A program made the translations under genes and the position numbers. The notes beneath the pieces are model-generated. The model saw nothing but the letters and a program-made list of their open reading frames with translations, was not told where the DNA came from and ran no database searches. 64,000 nt of DNA from Mixia osmundae IAM 14324 (lineage: Eukaryota > Basidiomycota > Mixiomycetes > Mixiales > Mixiaceae). The DNA lies in NCBI RefSeq assembly GCF_000708205.1, contig NW_014575561.1, positions 1,052,577 to 1,116,576 of the forward strand, in the 5' to 3' direction. Every line of letters starts with the position of its first letter. Within the stretch, counting starts at the first letter, position 1. This document shows, piece by piece, positions 10,025 to 20,509 of the stretch.

Positions 10025-11594
10025 CTACAACATTGTCGTGTCTTGCACTAGTCGCTCTGAAAGCGTCCTGTAATGATCGCGAATCGAATCTCCCTCGACA
10101 TAGCAGCCCTTCATCCATCGCGCCGCTTCTCCAGCTGGCTCAGACGCCGCATCCCATGAAAAGGCTGTGCGAGCATGAAGAACGCGTCGATTGTCGAAAG
10201 CGACGCATTCACCCGGTGCAAGCTGCAGGCTATATTGCAGTTCTGGCGATTCCACCAGACTGGAGAATCGACCTAGCGCGTGATGAAGCCGCCTGAACCT
10301 TTCCATAGCTTCCTGCTGCGTAGAGCCGCCTGATGTGAACATCGACCACGGCTGACGACCTTGGAATGGTGGCGAGTAATTGACTGCAGCGATTATAGCT
10401 TCCTCGCCGAATTCGGACGGCGGAGCGAGCTCGATAGTCGGCTTATGGCTACTCCGCCAGTGACCGCCGTTCTTGTATTCGAAAGCGACCTGTTCTGTTG
10501 CCAACGTGGCAAAAATTTCGGGCTCTGTCTTTCGCAAAACTTCTGCTGCGTAATATGCATCTGCAAAGTACGAAGCCCCTCCCCTGAGAGATTTTGCGGC
10601 ATGCAGGAAGTGCAACAGCTGATAGCGTGGCGGGTCATCGTAGTGTCTGTTCCTGGCTTGAGCATGACTTGAGTAGGAGCGCGGTCCAGGTGCTCACACT
10701 AGATCCATGTGTAGCCCTAGATCAAGGTTGGTGTATGCAATGTTCTTCGAGTTCTCGACACTCTTGACATCCCAGACCTTGTCGCCATACCACGTTCTGC
10801 GTATGTTGCCGAGCATGCTCGAAAGTATGGCTAGCTCGCAAAGCTCGTCTGCCTTTTGCCTGTGCGCTTTTCAGCACGAATTGAGACATGATGACATGGC
10901 ATACTCTACTGGGACATCTGTGAAGAAGACGATGCCATATGTGATGAGCTGTCTGAGAGCAGCAAGCATGATGGGTGGCGACTCCAGGCGCGCGTAGGGT
11001 ATCCTCAGATTGCGATCAGCTATTGCGCGCATCGCATGAGCACAAACGGTCAGAGGACTGGGCCGGCTCACAGAGAGAAGAGCGCTTCCAGAGTATGGGA
11101 GCGAGTTCTTGTAGGCTGTTGCGCGCTGCATAGCCTGCCGGTGTGACATGACTTGCGAGTTCGGCCAGGTCGAACACGCTCCTGTCCGCTTCCACTTGGT
11201 CTGGCTGGAGCGCGCAATCCCAGACAATCTCAAGCTTCCAGTGCTCGTCGTCTTGCCGCAAGAGGACAGTGGCAGGCCGGATTGCAGCAGGCACGTCACT
11301 CGTTCGAAACACTTTCTGTTGCGTCGAGGGATGGACAGAAGTAGGCGCAGTGCAAGCGTCCCTCAGCCAGGCATAAGGTAGTGCTATGTTCTGCAGTCCA
11401 TGTTGTCGAGAGGAGATGATGAGGTGATCGTGACGCTCTTTGACTGACGGCGCTAGGCTAGTCGTCGAATGAAGTCCCTCAAGTGTATCAACTGCAGCTG
11501 ATGTGGGGATTGCGAGACGACTAGCATGTCTACTTGCTTTGTAGCGGACTGCTGGCACAGTCCGGGCCAGTCGTAGCCCGGTGGAAGCAGCCAT
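10025..11594 (-). CDS. Gamma-butyrobetaine / trimethyllysine dioxygenase-like Fe(II)/2-oxoglutarate oxygenase
   Basis: TauD/TfdA-fold oxygenase of the carnitine-synthesis type. Four exons with introns at 11020-11071, 10860-10904 and 10647-10697 give 473 aa. The start MAASTGLRLARTVPAVRYK looks like a mitochondrial leader. The N-terminal domain carries LPYAWLRDACTAPTSVHPST, the region that in BBOX1 holds a zinc site; here only one of the three clustered Cys remains. The iron ligands are H and D of GLHMD plus the His of NRRVLHARTAF, whose Arg should bind 2-oxoglutarate. I cannot separate butyrobetaine from trimethyllysine specificity. It is divergent from the Mic12-like gene 88 bases away and convergent with the acyltransferase, with a 22-base gap between the two stops. 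Confidence 0.82.
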
Positions 11595-11681
11595 GTGTTC
11601 ACTAGACAAGGTCGACTCGCGCGGTCTTTGGCTTTGCGTGGTGTCCAAGGCAAGCAAGGCGAGCAACAAAGGATCGGAGGG

Positions 11682-12123
11682 ATGCCCTTCTTCGTGCCCA
11701 TGGCGGGCGGAGCACTCATCAGCGGCGCCATCTACTTCAGCATGCATCAGAGGATACTCAACAGGACGCTACTCGTCTCCACTGACCTGCGCACGCTCAG
11801 TCAGGATCTGGAGACACTCGCACCGCCTGCTGTACCCGACCATGCCGACTGGACAGCCAGGAGCAACACGAGACCGCCGCTCGGTGATCTTGTCAAGTCA
11901 CAAGTGAGTCTGCATCGCTTGCCACGCCTGTTGACGTGCCAAAAGAGCCGGCAAACAGTGGAATGACACGCTGATAGGCGCCACTGCTGCCATCTATAGA
12001 GCAGACTATGGCCAACTCGCTCGTCAAGCGTATGACACCGCTGCTAGACTCACGCGAAGGATCACTGGCTCTTCGGCAACGGGCCGGATACAAGAAGCGA
12101 CGCAGGAGGCCTCGCTCAGGTGA
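11682..12123 (+). CDS. Mic12-like MICOS complex subunit
   Basis: Exons 11682-11903 and 11959-12123 give 128 aa. The N-terminus (MPFFVPMAGGALISGAIYFSMHQ) is one hydrophobic, Gly-containing membrane segment. It is followed by a helical stretch (LVSTDLRTLSQDLETL), and after the intron comes SQWNDTLIGATAAIYRADYG, which resembles the WN-containing amphipathic part of the fungal Mic12/Aim5 proteins. These are small inner-membrane subunits of the MICOS cristae-junction complex. The family is short and weakly conserved, so the call rests on length, layout and the WND motif rather than on a catalytic signature. The start is the first ATG; the reading frame upstream has only a GTG. Confidence 0.55.
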
Positions 12124-12300
12124 CCGGCTCTGTACAAATGCATCTACGCCAGCGCAATGCTTGTCATGTCCCCCAAAGCGAGGGTCAGATCCAGCAGTCG
12201 TGTCCAACGCCTGCCTTTGTGGCCACGCTCCTGATCAAACTGAGTGTTGGACCGTGTCAGGCCGCTTGCCAAACAAAGGTGGACCTATGTGAGAGACTTA

Positions 12301-12827
12301 CTAGTGTCCCTCGACGGCCTTGCTCTCTCCGCCGATCATGCGTTTGCCGACCGCTGCACTACGAACGCGCATCGTCGTGACAGCGCTGCCGCTCGTGCAG
12401 ACATCGAGATTGAGGTACGAGCCATCTGGCAAAGTGGCCAAAAGCAGTCGGAAACCCCCCCTCACGGGGGTTACCTTGATTTCGGCGAGTAGCTCTCCAT
12501 CGACCCACTGAGGTACGGTCACACCCCAGGCGCCCTGAATGGGGTCAGCGAGGTCTGTGACAGGCTAAGAAAAGGCATGACACACCCCGGCCTGCTTGAT
12601 TGAGATCTCAATCTGTTCGCGCACGCCCCCTGTGCACATGTGACTCGCTCAACAAGGAAGGACAGGCTTGACACGATGGACTGACAGTTGTTCTTGTCCA
12701 TGGTGATGTAGTAATTAGGTCCCTGAGCTCGTTTGACATGATGGATGTCCTTCGAATGAGCCAGGTTGCCAAACAGAGCCACGAGAGCAAGGCAAGCCAG
12801 CGTGAATGTGCCGATATGCTTGAACAT
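12301..12827 (-). CDS. Small secreted protein, unknown
   Basis: Three exons (introns 12630-12685 and 12535-12585) give 139 aa. A signal peptide (MFKHIGTFTLACLALVALFG) is followed by a dibasic KR, probably a Kex2 site (HHVKR/AQGPNYY). The mature part looks like beta strands (WGGVREQIEISIKQAG, WGVTVPQWVDGELLAEIK) and ends in a basic tail. I see only one cysteine after the signal. The second intron was chosen because it keeps the frame and has a ctgac branch point just before its acceptor. No family is recognised. Its stop is convergent with the Mic12-like gene; its start is divergent from the membrane protein at 13113. Confidence 0.55.
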
Positions 12828-13112
12828 GATGCTTGGCCGCAGGCTTCTCTGTTTGCTTCCTGCAGAGTGGGCAGTTTCAAGGGGCCCAGGTGGGACATCA
12901 GAGGCTGCGTCGCAGGCTGATGCCGTGACAACCCGGATCGTATACACGAGTCGTTCGGAGCCTTTGCCGAGGAAAGAGGAGAAGATGGTCTCCATGTCGC
13001 GATCTGGATATAGACAGCAGGGGAAAGAGTCACATCTGCCCGTCGCTCGGTGACGATCCACAAGTCAACGTCGTTGACGTGACGCGTCTCCTCCTTTATA
13101 AATTTCTGTGCG

Positions 13113-13580
13113 ATGACGTCGAAAGGGCCAACGAGCGAGACGACAGCGCTGGCGAAAGCCAAGCAGAACGTCTCCTTCCTCATCAATCCGTCCAACAAGA
13201 CCGTCGCACCCACCCGATTCCGCACCCGAGCCTTACTTCGGACTGTACGCTACATCGCCGTCTTTCTTTTCTGGCGACTGGTACGCTATGCAAAGTATGC
13301 AGCCATAGGTTCAGCCGTCGCTTTTGCAGGATCTGGCGTACTCGGTACTGTCACCGGTGGCGCTGGCTTCCTGCTCGCTCCCCCGGGCATCGTGAGCGGC
13401 GCTTTGCTCGGGATCGGATATGGCGCTCTCAAGATCGGCTGGAAAGGGTTCAGGACGGGCATCAAGCGGGCGCACGAGGGAGACGAGGTGGGCAGTGTGA
13501 GAGCTGCAGAGCGAGAGGAAGCAAGAGGCGAACGGACAGCTCGACCTAGAGATCCATCGCGTTCAGACCCGTTCATCTGA
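13113..13580 (+). CDS. Small membrane protein, unknown
   Basis: Single exon, 155 aa. A polar N-terminus with Lys/Arg (residues 1-45) is followed by three or so hydrophobic segments (YIAVFLFWRLVRYAKYAAI; Gly-rich AVAFAGSGVLGTVTGGAGF; GIVSGALLGIGYGALKI), then a charged, Arg/Glu-rich disordered tail. The Gly-rich middle pair resembles membrane hairpins such as those in mitochondrial or lipid-droplet proteins, but I recognise no family. Codon use is like that of the neighbours. It is convergent with the transporter gene that follows. Confidence 0.6.
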   Translation: MTSKGPTSETTALAKAKQNVSFLINPSNKTVAPTRFRTRALLRTVRYIAVFLFWRLVRYAKYAAIGSAVAFAGSGVLGTVTGGAGFLLAPPGIVSGALLGIGYGALKIGWKGFRTGIKRAHEGDEVGSVRAAEREEARGERTARPRDPSRSDPFI

Positions 13581-13702
13581 TGACTCCAGAAAAAGATACA
13601 CACGAGTCGTCAATCGTACGTCTAATGGGTCTCATCAACAAGGGTATGTAGGGCTTCATGTCTCGTGATTCGTTGTTGCTGACAGAGCGTCGACAGTCTC
13701 GC

Positions 13703-15256
13703 TCATTCGGACCGACTGCTGAGCGCCTTTGTCTTACGCTGATAGATCTGGATCTGCTTGCTTGCAAACTCGGCGAGAGCGGCAGCCAGGAACATGCTGC
13801 CCGAGAAGACGATCAATGTGCCGAAGCCTGGCACGCCATACGCCCGCCATCGCAGGGCGGGAGAGTCGGTCTTGAGCAAGGCGGCAGAAAGAGGCGCAGT
13901 CAGAATGGAGCCCAGCCCGCGTGCTGCTGTGAAGACACCGAAGAGCGTGACGCGAGCGTTGTTCTCGTCAGCGCCTACGCGCGCAAGGCCTGTAAAGAGA
14001 CTGCTATACCCAGGCGCATTCTGCTTCGCACGTCAATGCACGGTTTATTTTGTGAGGATGAAGAGACCTACGGCGCCGTAGAGGAGCGAGAAGATGAGCA
14101 GGGGTGCGAATGACAGTGAGGCGCCCAGAAGCAGAAAGACGAGCGCGGCAGTGAAGATGAGGTTGGTGATGGCAAGCATGTGAGGATCGTGTCGATCGCT
14201 CAGAGCGCCCAGACCGAATTGGCTAGGTATGGCAGCAGCATTGAGTGCAGCGAGCGTTGCAGAGCCTGCTCCTGTCGACAGACCGATGGCGTTTGCATAG
14301 GTGGGCAGATAGATCATCCAGCAGAAGTAGCCCAGTGCCTGGAAAGCACAGGCAAGGACGGCGAGCCAGACCGACACATCTCGAAGTGGCAAGTTCGACA
14401 TGAGGCTGCCTTGCGTTGTGGGCACCTTTTGGGACCGTTTGACGAGTGGCAGTCGACCGTGCATGAAGGGCACGATGAGACCCAAGATGGCGAACACGCT
14501 GGCCGCAAGAGCGCGGAGAGTCGTGTGGATGCCCAGTTTCTTGATGAGCGCGTTGATGAGGAGCGGAAAGACGAGACCGCCCACGCCCGCGCCCGAGAAG
14601 GTGACGCCGTTGGCCATGCCCCTCTTTGCGACATACCACTCGCACAGAAAGGCCTGCTCTGGGTTGTGAGACACAAGCCTGCAACCGAAGCCCGGGTCAC
14701 GCACAAACATGGAGAAGTAGGCGAGCGATCCACCGATAGCGTAACCCACGCCTTGGCAGAGTATCAACTGCCACGGGGCATTGCAGAATGACGCGGCAAG
14801 CAAAGATCCAGAGCAAAGAGCGACGCCCGCCCAGAGATTGAGACGGCGTAGCTTGGGATAGCTGTTGACGTAGACGAGCGCAAAGGGCGAGACGATGTAC
14901 ATGATACCCGTGCTGATCGTGCCGACGAGTGCGAGCAGTGTCTGCGCGTTGGGCCCATCCGCGAGCTCTGTCCTCAGATAAGCGTCGAGGAAGACACCGT
15001 AGGAAGCAGGTAGGCCCCACAGGACGGCTTCGAAGACGAAGCTGTACAGCAAGAAGATGTGAGCTTGCGCTCCTCCATCGATGGGCGGGAGGGTGTGATC
15101 GGCGACGGCGTGCGTTTGAAGCGCTTCGAACGCGGGCGGCTCTTCCAATTCTGGCGAGGCTCGCGGGGTGGCTTCTTCGAGCGTGTGTACGCTCTCTGCT
15201 GCTAGGATGGCCGCAGAAGGCAGCTTGATGAGCTCTATGGGTGCCACTGCGTCCAT
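13703..15256 (-). CDS. MFS transporter, monocarboxylate-porter type
   Basis: Twelve-helix major facilitator of the fungal monocarboxylate/MCH subfamily, 483 aa, from three exons (introns 14654-14704 and 14021-14071). The N-terminal ~75 residues are cytosolic and acidic. Helix 1 starts with IFLLYSFVFEAVLWGLPASY, and the typical block CEWYVAKRGMANG (helix 4-5 region) is formed across the first intron, which is a multiple of three and could otherwise be mistaken for coding sequence. The short C-terminus ends KTKALSSRSE. The start is the Met of MDAVAPIEL; an in-frame upstream Met-less extension was rejected. The substrate cannot be told from sequence. Divergent from pol eta, with 138 bases between the start codons. 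Confidence 0.85.
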
Positions 15257-15393
15257 TCTGCTGATGTCCAGCTGCAGCACCCTGCGCACGATCAGCTGTA
15301 GATTCGAGCAGATAGCAGCACATCCTGAAGCTTGACCACGCGACGACTCGAATCGACTCGACCCGCTCGACCGCTCGAGCCCGGGTACTGGCG

Positions 15394-17543
15394 ATGCGCG
15401 AAGGCAAGCAGCGAGCATCACCTGCACCAGATCCCGGCGCATCCGGCGTCACAGTGACATGGCGGCACCTCCATAGTTCTCAGACTTTCACCGTCACGTC
15501 AGTGCTACACTCGCCCATCGCGCCTACAAAACACGCTGACATTGGGCATGACAGGAACCCGCTCCGCGTCATTGCCCACTGCGACATCGATGCTGCCTAT
15601 TCACAATTTGAGATTGTCAGACTCGGCTTGGACCCGAGCTTGCCTGTCGCTGTACAGCAATGGCAAGGCCTAGTCAGCATATCGCCGTGCCTTGGTCGGG
15701 CTCAAGCTGAGCGAGTCGAGCAGATTGCGATCAACTATCCGGCTCGCAAGTTCGGCATCACGCGGCACGAGACACCCATCGAAGCAAAGAAGAAGTGTCC
15801 CCATCTGATTCTCGTGCATGTCGCGACCTACATGGATTCCCAGCCCGTCTCGGGCTACTATGACAATCCTCGGCCGGAGACCCACAAAGTCTCACTCGAT
15901 CCCTACAGACGCGAATCGCAGAAGATACTCAAGATCTTTGGCGATCTCTGTCCCCTGATCGGTACGCTAGCCCCGCCAGCTCGGGCACACTGCTGATCTG
16001 ATGGACCGGACAGAAAAAGCCTCGATAGACGAAGCGTTCCTAGACTTTACAGCCCCAGTGCGACAACTCATGCTCGAAAGATATCCCATCCTCGCCCAGC
16101 CTCCAGATAACCTCGACGAGCCCTTACCACCACCTCCAACAACGCTGCCTTGGTCTGAGCTCGGCAACCTGATACCGGTCGATCCGGACGCGCCGCCAGA
16201 AACTGACGATGAGCCGATCACGTGGCAGGATGTCGCACTTGCGCTCGGTGCAGAGATGATGGAAAAGTGTCGCAAGGAGGTCTACACACAGCTCGGCTAC
16301 ACTTGCTCTGCGGGCATAGCAAAGAACAAGGTAAACTCGATGCTGCCTCGAATGTCTGATCTGCGCTGAAACGACAGACAGATGCTGTCTAAGCTCTGTA
16401 GTGCCTGGAAGAAGCCGAATGCGCAGACTGTTCTGCGCGACACTGCCGTGCACAACTTTCTCAAGCCTCTCAAATTTCAGAAGATCCGTTTCCTGGGAGG
16501 CAAGCTGGGAGACTCGCTCGCGAACGAGTATGAGAGCTCGACGGTGGGAGATCTATGGTCGGTGTCCTTGCAAGAGCTACAGCGCAAGCTCGGCAACGAG
16601 AGCGGCATGTGGTGTTGGGAGATCATCCGCGGCATCGATCTGACGGAAGTGCAACCGAAAGCAGCGACAAAGAGCATGTTGAGCAGCAAGAACTTCAAGC
16701 CGGCCATCAACAAATGGGCAGACGGAGCATATTGGCTCCGCGTCTCCGCTACTGAGCTTGCCGCGCGATTGAACGAGCAGCGTGAGAGCGTGCCGGGTAT
16801 CTGGCCAAAGACGATCACCCTCAACTTTCGCGACATCAACTATGTCTCTCGCTCGAAGCAATGCGCTTTTCCATACAGCAACAACCTGTCTGCAGACTAC
16901 GTCTTCAAGATCACGGAACGCTTGCTCAAAGAATTCCAGAACGAAGGCAGCAAACCTGATGATGGCTCCATGACGCCAGCGACCAGCTTGGGCCTCGCTT
17001 TCAACGGCCTCGAACGTGTCGCCTCAGGTCAGGCCGGTATACAGGATTTCTTCAAATCTGCCGAGTCTGGCAGTGCTTCGCTCAGAGCGCAATCTGTTCC
17101 GCGCGATCAGACTTCGCCTCAGCCCATCATCATCGATGTCGATGACGATCAGCAAGAGGAGAAAGCATCGTATACCTGTTCGAGATGTCATCGCATTCTC
17201 AAAGCGGCCGTGCCGTCTGTCGAGACCGCAGATGAGCTCACCACGCTCGAACAACGGCGCGCCGCGGTCGAACAGCAACTCGCACGAGAGCACGCCGACT
17301 ACCACTATGCTCGGTCAGTTCCGACTTCCTCATCGATAGATAGAGGTAGGCTGAATGCATCGCAGAGATTTGGCACGCAAAGAGAACGATGCTAGCCAAC
17401 GCGCGGCGAAGCGTAAGCGTCAAGATACGCAAAGCAAACCTTTGGCAGAGCAGACCAAGAGCGTCAAGCCGAGGAATGGGGGGCAAGCAAGCCTCGCAAC
17501 TTACTTTGCTGCGCCACGAGATCGCAAGCGGACCCCGTTGTAG
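15394..17543 (+). CDS. RAD30: DNA polymerase eta (translesion, Y family)
   Basis: Bypasses UV lesions. Six exons (introns 15498-15554, 15673-15723, 15962-16013, 16331-16381, 17314-17365) give 628 aa. The metal-binding motifs are HCDIDAAYSQFE at the N-terminus and SIDEAFLDF after the third intron. Also visible are NYPARKFGITRHE, SAGIAKNKMLSKL and the little-finger region to about residue 440. A UBZ zinc finger (YTCSRCHR ... HADYHY) can bind ubiquitinated PCNA. Two PCNA-binding boxes are present: QAGIQDFF at 17030-17053 and QASLATYF at the C-terminus (17484-17507). The tail between them is Lys/Arg-rich and probably carries the nuclear signal. All catalytic carboxylates are present. Confidence 0.95.
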
Positions 17544-17657
17544 CCCTTTGCAAGCCACGCGTGGACGGCGTGACGTTGACGTTGTGGATCGCCCGGTCGC
17601 GTCCCCTTTCTTGCTTGCTATGCCCCCAATCTGAGTCGGCGCTCCTGTCAGCAGTAG

Positions 17658-18484
17658 ATGCGCATACTTTGCCTGCATGGCTATCTGCAGAATGGTGCCA
17701 TCGTCAGCCGCAAGTGGGGCGCACTCCGTCGGGAGCTTGCTGGCTTTGCAGAGTTAGGTCAGATAGTGCTCCCTATTTGGTTGGGCATCAGCTCAAGCGT
17801 CAAGCAGACTTTGTCGATGCTCCTCATATCATCGCCAAGCCAGACAGCAGCACAGACTTGTCGTCCTTTGGCGCAGAAGACGTCGGGAGCTCGGATGATG
17901 ATCCGTCGAGCGTACCTCGCTCCTGGTGGGACGCTCGCGATGGTCCATCGGGTAGACGAGAGATCCATGGCTACACAGAAAGTCTGGCCTACCTACATCC
18001 GATGCTGATCAAGAACAAGTACGATGCCGTCATCGGATTCAGTCAAGGGGCTGCTATGGCCGCTCTGCTCACCGTCTTGCTCCATCGGCCAGAGCTCGAG
18101 GTTTCCTTTGCTCAGGGCGAGCGTATACCGCCTTTCAAGGCGTCCATCTTCATCTCCGGATTCAAAGCGGCCTACTACCACCAGGAGCCTTACTGGACCT
18201 CTGTCCTAACAGGCGCTCCGACGCTCAACATACTCGGTAAGAACGACTGGATCGTCACGGCAGACCGCAGCCAGCCCCTCATCGATGCGTTCGAGGCATC
18301 ACGGGTCGAGTACCACGAGGGAAGCCACTTCCTGCCCCTCAAGGCGTCCTGGAAACGGTTCGTCCATCAATGGCTAAAGGCGATACAAGCAGGCGAGCCC
18401 TCCGATTCGGTACCCGGCCCATCTGGCTCATCCCAAGCTGCTTCACGAGAGGCATCTGTACCTCTAGAGGGTGGCAAGCTGTAA
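17658..18484 (+). CDS. FSH1-type serine hydrolase
   Basis: Alpha/beta hydrolase of the FSH1 family, 258 aa from exons 17658-17757 and 17808-18484. The start MRILCLHGYLQNG is the family's oxyanion-hole strand. The nucleophile is Ser in VIGFSQGAAMA, the acid is Asp in LGKNDWIV, and the base is His in YHEGSHFLPL. An insertion of Asp/Ser-rich residues (about 55-90) precedes the catalytic Ser. The last 35 residues are Ser/Pro-rich and disordered. Such proteins are small esterases or thioesterases of unknown physiological substrate, related to human OVCA2. It follows pol eta in the same direction, with 114 bases between. Confidence 0.9.
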
Positions 18485-18610
18485 CGCGATAGTCCGACTG
18501 TCCATGCATATAGACGTTGTAATGAGGGATTCATAATCGATGCAGCCGAGGACGAGTCACGTGTGCTGCCAGCGCTGGAGCGCTAGCCTCGTGTCGAAAT
18601 TTCTGACGGC

Positions 18611-20044
18611 ATGAACAGCGGTCCAGAGACGCCCCTGGAGGGCTATCTGGCCGCAGAGAGCAGACAGAGTCTCTTTGATCCACCGACTGCGCTGGTCCAC
18701 TATCCCGATGCTGGCGCGACGGGCAACACGAGCGCGAGCTATGTCGTGCCTATCCTGCTGGAGGCTTTTGCAGACATCCTCCCGGAGCTCCTCGTGACCG
18801 TTGACCCGTCTCGCTGCAGTCATCCTGTCGTACAATTCTCAGACTATGATGTCATTGACTTTGACATGGCTCATACCGGACGAGGGCTCTGCAACGCTTA
18901 TCCTATTCGCAAGGCGCTCACGCGAAAACATCATCTGCCTTTGACTGTTCAGCATTATGTCGCCAAGCGACCATGCTCAGTGCTCAAGGACGCATTGCCT
19001 CTTACGTGGACGTTCGAGCTCAGCCATGCAGACGAATTGGACGAGTTGTGGCTCGATGAGCTATATGATCTCTCAGCTGCTCTGGATGATTCGGCCGACA
19101 AGACGTACATCCTGAAGCCAAGTATGGCCGACAAGGGTCAAGGCATTCGATTATTTCGGACAAAAGAAGAGCTCGAGCGGATTCTGGCCTCCTTTGAAGA
19201 AGCGCAAGACAGATCTGATGATGACGATGATGATGATCAGTCCACTTCCGTTAGCCTCAGTCGGATGCGATGGTTTGTCGTACAAGAATACATCGAGCCG
19301 GTCTTGCTCGACGTTGGATGTTCGCCTTCAGTCTTGACAGGACGCAAATTCCACTTGCGCGTCTACGTGCTCGCTGTCGGAGCGCTTCAGTGCGTTTTCC
19401 TTATCATGAGATGCGATGTGGAGACGAACAAAGTGCAGGCTGTACGTCTACGATGAATATCTAGCACTCTTCGCCAGTGAGCCCTATGTGCCCTTTAGCG
19501 ACAAGACCGACAGCTTAGCAGCCCATCTGACAAATACATGTTTGCAAGATCAACGAGATGCGCAGGAGACGGTGCACGCCTTCTCAAGTCTCATCGATCA
19601 GCCGCTTGCCAGCGGTCAGCTGGCAGCCGACAGAGTCGCATCCATAAAGCAAGGCATCAATGCGATCGTTGCCGAGCTGTGGCAGAGCGCGCTCGGTCAG
19701 ACGGCTCACTTCCAGCTCCTGCCGCATTGCTTCGAGATCTACGGCCTCGACTTTCTCCTCGACGACAAGCTTCAGCCGCGCCTGCTCGAAGTGAACGCTG
19801 TAAATTTTCTGCTCGGAGCAAATCGGACTTTGAGCTGACAAGGTGTGACTAGTGTCCCGACTTTGCGCAGTCAGGAGAGCAATTGCAGCCGCTCATTCGA
19901 GACTTGCTGAGATCCACGGTCGAGATTGCGATAGCGCCCTCGCCGCTTATCCGCCTTACCGGTGCAACCCAAGACCGACCGGACTCCATGAAGAACGATC
20001 GACATGGCCAGTTCATCAAGGTCCTTGAGAATTCGATGTTCTGA
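18611..20044 (+). CDS. Tubulin-tyrosine-ligase-like ATP-grasp protein
   Basis: Exons 18611-19389, 19439-19799 and 19853-20044 give 443 aa. The ATP-grasp core shows TYILKPSMADKGQGIRLF, FVVQEYIEPVLLD, GRKFHLRVYVLAVGALQLYVYD, AHLTNTC and the metal/ATP segment LEVNACPDFAQSGEQL, all in the order seen in TTL proteins. In yeast the homolog is Pby1, where a TTL domain is fused to an N-terminal SurE domain; no SurE part is present here and the gene starts close to the TTL fold. A run of Asp residues (about residues 203-212) sits in a loop. Whether it ligates an amino acid to tubulin is unknown. Confidence 0.8.
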
Positions 20045-20509
20045 CCGTCCCGTTGCTTCGCGATCGAGCGAGACTCTGACTAACGAGAAAATGCAATATT
20101 CAGCATTTTTAGGCCTGAAGCTTGCGCATGAGACCGTTTTGAGCAGGCGTACACCACAGGGCTGGGATCAGCACGCTAGCAGAACATTACACAAGCGTGG
20201 CCTGCATCGATCTCGGATCACAAGCCGCGAAGCTCGAAGCTTGCCCTTAGGCTCGCGTAAGCTCAGCAGCAACCGGAGCGCAAGCTTGCAAGCGCAGCCA
20301 AGCCAGCTGAGCACGGACCGTCCTGCTCACAGGCGAGCGTAGGGCGAGATCGCACCGCACGCAGGGCCTCGCATGGGCTCAGTACAAGGCAAAGCTCAGC
20401 GCCATCGGTCACATTGCCTGCACATGTATCGCTCTCGCAGGCGCTGCAGAGCGTGACCACCAGCGTCCTCGTTCACGCTTTCCGGCTAGCGGGTCTGTCT
20501 GCTGCTCAG
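20045..20509. other. Gene-free stretch upstream of the kinase gene
   Basis: Between the stop of the TTL-like gene and the chosen kinase start. In-frame coding potential continues upstream of 20510 to 20414 without a better Met, so part of this is probably 5' leader. I see no RNA gene, repeat array or convincing exon here. Confidence 0.4.

Noticed and set aside
13097-13103. TATAAAT box just before the ATG at 13113
   Set aside because: Only 10 bases from the start codon, too close for a TATA box to direct transcription of a usable leader unless translation begins elsewhere.
14180-14791. A 203-residue plus-strand open frame
   Set aside because: Antisense to the MFS transporter; charged, repetitive translation produced by the GC-rich codons on the other strand.
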